Source: Azolla caroliniana
Taxonomy: Eukaryota > Polypodiophyta
Direction: 5' to 3'
Length of the DNA stretch: 64,000 nucleotides
Assembly (NCBI GenBank): GCA_043228905.1
Contig: JBHGNT010000015.1
Location: 10,912,001-10,976,000, forward strand
Under the pieces are notes generated by a model. The model saw only the letters and a list, made by a program, of their open reading frames with translations, made no database searches and had not been told where the DNA came from. Positions within the stretch are counted from its first letter, which is position 1, and the number at the start of each line of letters is the position of its first letter. This document shows, one piece after another, positions 18,925-28,579 of this stretch. A program made the translations under genes and the position numbers.

Positions 18925-20011
18925 AAGGCTGAAGACGCAACACTAAGCAAGGATACTAACCGGAGAGGAGACGATTGACAGGCGAGTGTAGCTGAAGGCA
19001 GATCGAGGATCTAGTGAGAAGCACAAATGCTAGATCGAGTGGGAACCAGACGATCCACCAGAGGTCGAGAGTCGGATCTAGACTCATTCTACATCTGTGA
19101 GTGAATAAATAATTGTATGTATTGTAATATGGAATTGTTTTCATTACTTTCCTCTCATATAATGAATTATTGTTTGTTTGAAACATTATTTGAACCTTAG
19201 GTATTTCATTATTATAGCAAGTTGGTTTTACATGTGTTTGTTTGTTGTAAACTATGTAATCTAAGGAAAAGGTGTACTACAAAGGGATGTTGTATTGCCA
19301 ATAGTGTGATTGATATATATGTTAAATGTGGGTTGACCCATGTAGCACATATATTGCTTAATAAGCTTTGCATATTGAATTAGTCATATATTAATCTCTT
19401 CCTTGTTAAATAATTTTGTGATGTGAGAAATTATTGAGCATTTGAAGGAACTTCTTGTAGTGATGGCATATTGATGATGATTGTTGATGAAATTTCATAA
19501 AGTTTAAATATAGATTATCTATCAAACCAAATAATGAACTCGTGAGTCTTTATTAGTAAAAGAATATTTATAATTTAGGTAAACATGGACGCCTTCCCAC
19601 TACACACACATACACATATGCCATACTACTAGGATATACAACACATACATAAATAAACATGGAATACAATACATACATATGAACACAGATACATACACAG
19701 ATAACACATACATACATACACACAACTCATACATAAAATATATACAATATATGTAATACAATATAATACATACATACACCCATTTTTAAAACATACATAT
19801 GTCTTCTGTGTAAGGGCATTTAAAATGAGGCGTTGACAAAATAAATATTCGCACTAAGGGTTATTTTTATTAACTATTTTTTTATAGAAGGGTATCTAAA
19901 ATAGTAAAAAATATACGTATAAGGGGTTTATAAAAGGTGTTGTGAACACACGTGATACAACCTCTTTAAACATAGTGGAGCCCTAGGATATACAACACCT
20001 CCAGCTCCATC
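18925..20011 (+). other. AT-rich intergenic DNA with simple repeats
   Basis: No coding sequence recognised. 19600-19800 is rich in ACAT/ACAC tetranucleotide repeats. 18925-19200 could be the decayed 3' LTR of F, but no end signals are clear. Confidence 0.5.
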
Positions 20012-21770
20012 AACAGGTACAAGGCTCGATTAGTGGCCAAAGGCTATGCGCAACAACACAACATTGACTACGATGAGACCTTCATGCCGGTCGCGAAGAT
20101 GACGATCGTCCGTGTCCTGCTTGTGGTGGCAACGACGAAGGGGTGGCATCTTGATCAGATGGATGTGAAAAACGCATTCTTGCAAGGTGACCTTGAGGAA
20201 CAAATGTTTATGGTTTAGCCCCCCGAGTTTCAGTCCAGAGTGAACACATCAGCTGTATGCCGATTGAAGAAGTCCCTCTACAGACTCAAGCAAGCCCCGC
20301 ACGCTTGGAACGCAGAGACTGCGCCAGATGGGGTTTGCTGCGTCGACATTAGACTGTTCTCTCTTCATCCGACAAGGTCGTAATGGGTCGGTGAGCATAT
20401 TCCTCTATGTGGATGATCTTGTCATCGTCGACGCCGACCTGGACGAAATCGTCCGTGTCCAATCCCAGCTTGCGACATCATTTGAAATGAAGTATCTCGA
20501 TGACCTTCATTACTTCCTCGGGATCGAAGTGATCCACAACCCCCAAGGCATACTGATAAGCCAACGACATTATGTGCTGAGTATGTTGTTCAAATTTGGT
20601 ATGATGGAATGCAAATTCGTCTCGACTCCTCTAGACCGGAATGTGAAGCTTCGCCCCAAGTCCGGAATGACATGCGACCCGAAAAGATTCCAACAGATAG
20701 TTGGAAGCCTCATATATCTCACCATCACCCGACTAGATCTCAGCTATTCGGTTGGATTGATTAGTCAATTCATGGCGCATTCGACTGTGGAGCACCTTCC
20801 GTGCGCGCACCGAATACTCAGGTATGTTAGCGGCACTAAGGATAGGAATGTGAAGCTTCGCCCCGAGTCCGGAATGACATGCGACCCAAAAAGATTCCAA
20901 CAGATAGTCGGAAGCCTCATATATCTCACCATCACCCGACTAGATCTCAGCTATTCGGTCGGATTGATTAGTCAATTCATGATGCATCCGACTGTGGAGC
21001 ACCTTCCGTGCGCGCACCGAATACTCAGGTATGTTAGCGGTACTAAGGATACGAATGTGAAGCTTCGCCCCGAGTCCGGAATGACATGCGACCCAAAAAG
21101 ATTCCAACAGATAGTCGGAAGCCTCATATATCTCACCATCACCCGACTAGATCTCAGCTATTCGATCGGATTGATTAGTCAATTCATGGCGCATCCGACT
21201 GTGGAGCACCTTCCGTGCGCGCACCGAATACTCAGGTCTGTTAGCGGCACTAAGGACAGGGGGTTGTTGTATTGGACTGGTGTAGCCAAACAACTTGTCG
21301 GCTACACAGATGCCGATTGGGCCGAAAATGATGGCAACCGTAGGTCTACATCTGGATATGCTTTTCACTTGGAAGTGTCGCGGTTGCTTGGAGCAGTAAA
21401 AAGCAACCGACAATATCATTGCCGAGTACCAAGGAGCGGCTGTCGCAACGTGAGAAGCCATATGGATAAAAAGGCTACTTAAGGATCTGTGTGTGGAGGT
21501 ATCCGATCCGACGATGATCTATTGTGATAACCTCAACATCATCCAGTTGGTTAAGAACCCTGTCTTTTACGCCTAGACAAAGCACATCGAGGTGCACTAC
21601 TATTTTGTCTGCGAGCGCATTCTCTCTGGTGAAGTGGAAATGTTGCATGTTCCAACGGATCAGTAGGTGGCCAATATTTTCACCAAACCCCTCAACTTAG
21701 ACAAGTTACGGCAATTTTCTGGTCCACTAGGTGGGCAATACCATGATATGCCGAACTTGAGGGGGAGGAA
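20012..21770 (+). pseudogene. Copia G: RT and RNase H fragment with internal triplication
   Basis: Begins at [23 protein letters not shown] (RT) without any 5' part. Motifs: [21 protein letters not shown], then a stop at 20217, KKSLYRLKQAPHAWN, a frameshift, then an open stretch (20328-21482) with FLYVDDLVIV and YFLGIEVIH. A 69-residue segment is present three times. RNase H GYTDADWAENDGNRRSTSGYA follows and then frameshifts. It ends with TKPLNLDKLRQF and a polypurine tract (GAGGGGGAGGAA, about 21759-21770), so the 3' end of pol is real and the 5' half was lost. Confidence 0.85.
20634..21254 (+). repeat. Three tandem 207-bp copies inside RT/RNase H of G
   Basis: Copies at 20634-20840, 20841-21047 and 21048-21254. 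Each encodes NVKLRPESGMTCDPKRFQQ through HRILRYVSGTKD, the linker between RT and RNase H. The period is exactly 69 codons, so the frame stays open through all three. Copies differ at only a few bases. Confidence 0.95.
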
Positions 21771-22134
21771 TGGGAAAGAAGATTGAAAAACGGAGGTGGA
21801 AACCAATTTCGATTTCAGCCCGACCGAAGAAGTCGGAGTGCACGGGTTGACCGAGAAAGCCGATCGCGGACGTAGGGGGGGCCACCGGAATGGAAAACCC
21901 AAGCCGGAGCCAACCGAAAAAGGGGGAGGTAAAGCCAAGAAGGGCAAGAATACCAAGACACGAACATGGTTCGATGTCATGCAGGGTTTGAAGACCGAAG
22001 GCAAGTTGGAGACAGCCAACTCAGCCAAGAGCAGGAACGAATTGGAGACACATTTGGAGGAAAGGCAGACAACTTTTTCTTTGCACCGCGTTGTAAGCGT
22101 CAACAACGACCATGAGGAAGACACAACTAAGGGT
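21771..22134 (+). other. Unassigned segment after G, perhaps its 3' LTR
   Basis: Begins TGGGAAAGAAG right after the polypurine tract of G, as an LTR would. A reading frame from 21796 to 22227 is rich in Lys, Glu and Gly and matches no family I know. The end next to gypsy H shows no clear CA terminus. No second copy is present to prove an LTR. Confidence 0.35.
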
Positions 22135-24378
22135 ATAGAAAATGAAGGAAATATTAGAGCAAAACAAGGATATTTTAATAGTAGAGCTACCCAAACCACT
22201 TCCACTACAAAGATCAATCGACCATAAAATCCCAATCATTCCACGAAGCATACCACCTACAAAAGCTCCTTATTAGATGAATGTCACTCAATTATTAGAC
22301 TTAAAACTATAACTACGGGAGTAAGAACCACATGGATTTATCAGACCACGCCAATCACCTTATGGTGCACCTATCATTTTTGTGACGAAGAAAGATGGGA
22401 CATTACGTACGAACATGGATTACAGGTCTCTCAACAAAATCACCATAAAAAATAAATACCCATTACCTTTGATCATAAACCTCTTGGATCAACTATAGGG
22501 AGCCCGTTACTTCTCTCACATTGATCTCAGACCTGGGTATGATCAGATCTGCATAGCCATGGAGGATATTGAGAAAACAACATTTAGGACGAGATATTGC
22601 AGTTTTGAATGACTTGCGATGAGTTTTACATTGATGACTTGTAATTTTTAGTAATACTTTTGAAGAACACAAGCAACACGTCACCAATGTTTTACAACAA
22701 TTACGGGAGCATAAGTTATACGCCAAACCCAAGAAGTGTGAGTTTGCTATGGAGGAGTTGGAGTTCATAGGATTCCAAATAGGAATAGAAGGGCTCAAGA
22801 TGGATCCAACCAAGGTAAAAGTGTTCAAGATTGGCCACAACCTACCAAAGTCCTCGAGTTGTAGCAATTCATAGGCTTTGTCCAATATGTGAGAAGGTTT
22901 ATTAAAAACTTCAATCAAATTGCATCAAAGGCTCACAAACTATAGGCCTTCGAGAAATTGAAGGAGGCGGTGTGTGCACACACGGTTCTTCAACTCCCTG
23001 AATTCTCAAGGTCGTTCGAAATTCATGCTAATGCTTTTGATTTTGCTTATGGGGTTGTACTTATGCAAGATGGCCACCCGATTGCCTATGAGTTAAAAAA
23101 GGTTTCAGAGATAGAAAGTTGGTGGCCCACACACGAGAAGGAAATGTTGGCGGTGGTTTATGCACTTCGAAAGTGGCAGCACTACGTACAAGATAAATTT
23201 ACAAGGGTAGTGACCAATAACATCTCCTTGCACTATTTTCATATGCAACCACGACTTTCAGCAAAACAAATGAGATGGCAAGATATGTTAACTTAGAATT
23301 TGATTTGGAAATTGTCCATAAAAAAGGTAAGATGCACACATTACCCAATGCACTAAGTCGGTTGCCACACATCCTCCACATTTCCGTCATCTTGGCTCAA
23401 GGATGGATAGGGGAAGTAAGGCAAGGAAAGATAGAGGATGCATAGATGTGCCAATTAATAACCAAAGTTGCGAACAAGGGAGCAATTCATGGAATGTACA
23501 AGTTGCATGGAGGGCTATTGTGGACTCCCGATAAATTAGTAATCCCTAATAATATACTACTAAAGGCAAAGATATTAAGGGAATTGCATGATTGCCAATG
23601 GCCAGGCATGGAGGGCAAAAGCGCACATTAAAAGTTGTTAATCGTGTGGCCAAGAATGGAACATGAGACCATCGACTATATACGATTATGGTGGATATGT
23701 CACGTAGTGAAAGCTAGGCGAGGCAAAGTGCTCGGGCTACTACAACAAATGCCAGTGCCATCATGTCCGTGGGATGTAATAAGCATGGATTTTATAATTG
23801 ATCTACCCTCATCAAAGGGGTTTTGCAAAACCACCTCTAACAACTCAACCTATAACCCATTTGTTCTTTAAACACGTTTTCAAGTATCATGGGCTGCAAG
23901 AAATCAGTGTCTGACAAGGATCCAAGGTTCACTGGTGGGTTTTGGCAAGAATTGTTCCGGATTTTGGGCACACAGCTCGATATGTCATCATCTGCAGACC
24001 CTCAAACCGATGGATAGAGCGAGCGACTCAATCAAGGCATCAAAGACTACATTCAATGTTATGTCAAAGCGGATCAATCGGACTAGGTGGAACACATCGA
24101 CATGCTCGAATTTTGTTAAAATGCAATAAGCCATTCAATAACGAGATTCTCTGCTTTCGAACTCTCCATGGGTAAAGAAGTTCTCACGCCCATTATTTTA
24201 TTGCATATGAATAACAAGATACAAGTAGAGGAATTGGCGGAGTGGAAGAACCGGATGCAAGTAGCACAAGAGCATCTCACAAAAACAAAGTCGCGGATGA
24301 TCGATTGTATGGACAAGAAATGAGAACATGTAGAGTTTTTTCCAGGGTATTTAGTAGGTGTCAATTCCACGAGCTAGC
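22135..24378 (+). pseudogene. Gypsy H: decayed RT, RNase H and integrase
   Basis: Many stops and frameshifts. Recognisable in order: LPLQRSIDHKIPI and PPTKAPY upstream of [43 protein letters not shown], RNase H (EIHANAFDFAYGVVLMQDGH and WWPTHEKEMLAVVYALRKWQ), the integrase zinc region, PWDVISMDFIIDLPSSKG, and NQGIKDYIQCYVKADQSDWV-like sequence near 24040. The PSSKG and DPRFTG context is chromovirus-like. It is cut at about 24378 by copia I and resumes at 33789. Confidence 0.82.
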
Positions 24379-24637
24379 TGTTACCTAGGGCCTCACACAC
24401 AAGTTCAATCATACAACTCTGGATGTAGTATCACACACCCCACTAAACAATACTTCATACATACATACATATATGTATATATATATATATATATATACAC
24501 ATAGAAGTAACGGCTAGCCGTTACTTCTTTGTAATTGTTGTTTTGTCTTTTTCTTATTATTCTTTGTAACTCATATTTTTTCTTTATCCTCATAACTAAT
24601 GTTTTATCATTTGTGGTGTAAGTAGGTAATCTTAACA
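24379..24637 (-). repeat. 3' LTR of I (shortened)
   Basis: Matches 33600-33788, including a TA-rich microsatellite and the TAGCCGTTACTTCTTTGTAA block. The minus strand starts TGTTAAGATTACC. The left boundary at 24379 is approximate because the first part has no match in the other LTR. Confidence 0.72.
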
Positions 24638-24689
24638 CCCCCCCTTAGTTGTGACACCACCAACTCATCTATTTGGATGAATACTTAAT

Positions 24690-27462
24690 CTAATATGGTG
24701 GCAACAACTCCAATGTTTTGTGTTGGGTACTAGTTTTGGTAAGAAAATCAGCCCACATAGCTTGTGTTGAAGTATGTCCTATAGAAAGGTTAGATTCTTC
24801 AAGAATTTCTGAGATGAAGTGATGCCGTGCGCGGATATGCTTGTTTTGCTTTGTGATCTTGGGATCCTTAGTGATTTTGATGCAGGATTGGTTGTCACAC
24901 CATAACTTGAATTCAGAGATTTTGAGGATGACAAATTCATCAATGATGGACTTCAACCATAATCCTTCCTTAATAGTGAGAGTAGCTGCTATGTATTCTG
25001 CTTCAGTGGAAGAGAGGGCGACGGTAGCTTGTTTCTTTGTTCGCCATGAAGTGGCACCACCTGCAAATAGGAATACATAGCCGAAGGTGGATCGAGAGGT
25101 ATACCTGTCCCCCCCCAATCTGCATCCGTCCAACCATGTAGTGGTGTAGATAGCCAAGCTTGGATATTTGAATGTTGGGCTTTAGAGTATGATGTGTAAG
25201 TAAGTGTCATATCCCTTGTGTACTTCAGATATCGTAATACTCTTTTAAGCACTTTCCAATGGTTAACTCCTGGATTTTCCATGAATCTTGATAGGTATCC
25301 AGTGGCAAAAGATAAGTCGGGTCGAGTGCAACTGACAAGGTATCGAATGCTCCCCAACACTTGGCGATACGGGATATTCTTCATAAAGTAAGTTTCTTCA
25401 GTTGTATGTGGTGAATCTTTGGATGATAATTTGCATGGTATTGTGAGGGGAGTGGAGATTGGAGAACACTCAAACATATCAAACTTGGTTAGTATATTAT
25501 CAACAAAGATTTCTTGTGATAGGGAGAGTGTACCTAGAGTTCGATTCCTCTTTACATGAATCCCAAGAAAATGTTCTAGTGGCCCAAGATGTTTGATAGG
25601 GAATTGTTGTCATAACTATGCAATAAATTCCATCACCAAGTCTTCCGATGTCCCAACAATAGGTAAATCATCCACATAGACTCCCAAGAGTAAGAATTCT
25701 ATTTTTGTTTTACTTATATATAGATTAGGTTCCGATTGAAGTTGTTGACATTTGATTGATAAGAGGAACCTATGAAACTTGGCATACCGTTGTCTAGGGG
25801 ATTGTTTTAGGCCATATAGAGGTTTGTTAAGTTTACACACATAATTAGGGTCTATATTATTATCTAACATTTGGGGTTGCTCCATATATATATCTTCTTC
25901 TAAATCACCATGTAAAAACGTTGTTTCAACATCAACATGGTGAAGTTCAAGATTTAAATATGCCGTAATGGCAAGAATCAATCAAAGTGCAGTGATTTTT
26001 AGAGTGGGTGAAAAGGTTTCATGGTAGTCCACACCTAGTATTTGTGAGAATCCTCGAGCTACTAATCTCGCTTTGAACCTCACGGGAGTACCTAGTGCAT
26101 CATATTTCTTCGTAAAAAGCCACTTACAAGTGATGACATTGGAGTGACAAGGCCGCGGTACTAATGTCCATGTGTGATTCTTTTGGAGTGCCGAGAATTC
26201 AGATTTAATAGTCGCAACCCAATTTTCTTTTTCTTTACTTTTTAATGCTTGCTTGAAGGTGAGAATTGGAGTCGTGTTGTAGTTGTCTCCTTCGATGATG
26301 GCTGCAAAGATGGATATGTCGGACTCCGTCTCTGTTACAAAGTGACATGTCGACTTTTCGCGCACCTCGTCCTTAGTTGCATCATAGATATCACTAAGTA
26401 ACCTTACCTTAGTCTTTTTAGCCCTAATTTCTTTGTCTTTTAAGGTTGTTTTGGAGAGGTTGTAGGTTTTTAGGCGGTCGAGATCCATATTCTTAGATTT
26501 GGAGCTTTGTTTTCTTGCAATCATGGAGGATGCACAAGGTTGCATGTGGTCACCACTCGTATGCTCAGGTTCAAGGCTTCGAGTAATATATTGGGCAGTG
26601 GACTGATCGTTGCTTTCGAGGCTTCGGTCATACACTTGTTCTCCTTCAGGACTCTGAGCATTAGATTGGCGGACAAATTGCCTACCAATTTTGGGATGTT
26701 TAGGATACTCTGAGGTGGTGTAGGGTGGTAGGTGACCTAAACTTGTATGTTCAGATTTACAATTTCGACATTCGGATGTTGAGGAAGAGGTGTTGGGTTG
26801 TTGGCAGCACACTAGCACATCCTCGAGTTCGAGACTTTGAGTGGCTGATTTGGTGGCCATAGGCTTGGTGGTGGTCTTTGCAGCGGAGGTTCCCAACCCC
26901 TCATCTTGAGTGGTTAAGATCTTAGAATGAGGTGATTGGTTGAGTTTCTCTACTTTGTTTTCTGTTGCATTAGTTGTTGGCGCACCATGATTGTTGTGTA
27001 GTTCAATGTTGATGATGTTTGTCCCATAGTTTTGTTGTTGCCTATCATTTGGATTTGTTTGGTGTAGATCTAGATGTTGTAAACTTCATATAATTCAACT
27101 CTCTATGTGCTTTCCTCTATTATTATGTTGTGGAGGCTCAAACTTGTGTATGTAAGATGCATTAGACTGTGTTAATGCTAGTGGGTTCGTAGAAGAGGAT
27201 GTTGTAATTTGATTGTCACCAGCAGTCATGTGTTCATTTGGTGAGTTTTCTGATGTTATCCTATCATTTTTAGATTCCATTACTATTGCTTGAGTCTTAA
27301 CTTTGTGATTTCCTTGGTAAGGTGTCCACTCCCAGTCCGGTGTCTTTCATTACATATGATGACCTAGAAAAAAGACTTTTCTCATCAAACTCCACAGAAC
27401 AACTAAAAATTATTTTACCTATATCCGGAAGGTAAATTCTGTATGCTTTTACTCCATATGGC
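24690..27462 (-). pseudogene. RT, RNase H and integrase C-terminus of I
   Basis: From right to left: a Ser/Glu/Gln-rich integrase-RT linker (27494-26500), then RT with NHTWTLVPRPCHSNVITCKW, FKARLVARGFSQ, VDVETTFLHGDLEEDIYMEQ and the active site YVDDLPIV, then RNase H (GWTDADWGG and ALSSTEAEYIAA, CDNQSCIKI) and pol end FLTKTSTQHKTLELL. Several stops and frameshifts (for example 25982, 25616, 24989). Confidence 0.87.
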
Positions 27463-27911
27463 TGTTGTCTGCCGGAATAGTAACCGATGGACAAGAGCGC
27501 AAGAATAGGAAATAGTATATATAAGATTGTAACGCATGTAATGGTTCACACGGGAAGCGTGAACGGCTAAAAGACCCTGCGTATATAAAGGGCAGAAAAC
27601 CTCTGATAGAGGGATCGTGTAATTTTGGAATGTAAAGAAGCGTATCGTAATAGAATTCTATCTTCTCTGATATCTTTGTATAGCTACGGCTAATCTACTG
27701 TGTGTCTGGAATACCTGAGAGTGTAGAAGTAAGAACGTGAGCATGTAACCCCTGATAAGGAGTCGGTTGTAGCCGTCTCCCTTATATGCTGCTAGGTTAT
27801 GGGGAACATTCCCCTACGTATTACGCACAGACGCCACCATTCGTTGTTTCACAGTCACTTGGAGGTCTAGGTCGAAGGACTGACCGCAGACCGTGTTCCT
27901 AATCGGTAACA
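27463..27911 (+). repeat. 5' LTR of J
   Basis: 449 bp, TG...CA. TATA-like GCGTATATAAAGG near 27579. About 95% identical to 31592-32040. Confidence 0.94.
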
Positions 27912-27913
27912 CT

Positions 27914-27950
27914 TTTGGCACGCATGGTGGGACCCGAACCCACAATCCCT
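27914..27950 (+). other. Primer region of J
   Basis: TTTGGCACGCATGGTGGGAC starts three bases after the LTR, with a GGTGGGACCCGAACCCAC stretch that resembles the complement of a tRNA T-arm. Which tRNA primes J was not determined. Confidence 0.55.
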
Positions 27951-27962
27951 TGATTAGAAGTC

Positions 27963-28027
27963 ACATGCGTTACAATCTTATATATACTATTTCCTATTCC
28001 TGCACTCTTGTCCGTCGGTTACTATTC
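27963..28027 (-). repeat. Inverted copy of the LTR start inside J
   Basis: About 65 bases equal the reverse complement of the LTR segment that begins GAATAGTAACCGA (27478 onward), with about three mismatches to the left LTR. It lies just inside the primer region. Confidence 0.85.
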
Positions 28028-28228
28028 GTGTAATCTGATATTTGTGTATAACTACGGGACCGACTATCGGAAGCCAAGTCGGAGGAGGTACGGCTCCACC
28101 AGCTACTCGACCTCGGGGAAAAATGCGTACACAGCATGGCTGTGTTGGAGCAGGAACAACGACGGTGTAAAGTGTTTGTGGATTGACATCGGAACGCACG
28201 GGAAAAGGATTTCGCCGTCGGTCGAGCG

Positions 28229-28432
28229 GTGCTGGTTTTCCAAACCCGCATGGGCCATATGCTAGGGAAGTTACGATTCCGTTGGACAGGCCCGTACTGG
28301 ATAATTGGAGCGGAACAAGGCACATTCCAACTAGGTACGTTGGTCGGGGAAGTCTTACGACAAAAGGTGAATGGGTTTCGCCTTAAACCTTACCTGGGGC
28401 CTACGCCACCTAACCCATTCACCGCTGGATAG
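28229..28432 (+). pseudogene. Integrase C-terminal remnant (GPY/F-like) in J
   Basis: Frame beginning MLVFQTRMGHMLGKLRFRW reads KLRFRWTGPYWIIGAEQG, then GTLVGEVLRQKVNGFRLKPY and a stop. The W-x-GPY centre and the final VNGxRLKPY are the hallmarks of the end of gypsy integrase. It shows that in the parent element pol lay upstream of the coiled-coil ORF. The start is arbitrary because the upstream part was deleted. Confidence 0.72.
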
Positions 28433-28512
28433 GACAAAGCCGGAGAACCCGCGGCGTAAGTGGAAGGCCCCACTTGTATCATAATGTAAAAATAGGTTGT
28501 ATGTAACCGTTA

Positions 28513-28552
28513 TGAAAAAAAAAAGAAAAAAAGAAAAAAGAAGAAGAAGATA
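28513..28552 (+). other. A-rich purine tract in J
   Basis: About 40 bases of only A and G (runs of A broken by single G, then GAAGAAGAAG) between the integrase remnant and the coiled-coil ORF. It could act as an internal plus-strand primer or be a relic of a deletion junction. Confidence 0.55.
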
Positions 28553-28579
28553 GCGACACTATTAAAGAAAAAGGACTAA

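Noticed and set aside
21796-22227. 143-codon ORF after copia G as a real gene
   Set aside because: Its end overlaps the gypsy H RT region read in another frame, and its start abuts the copia polypurine tract.
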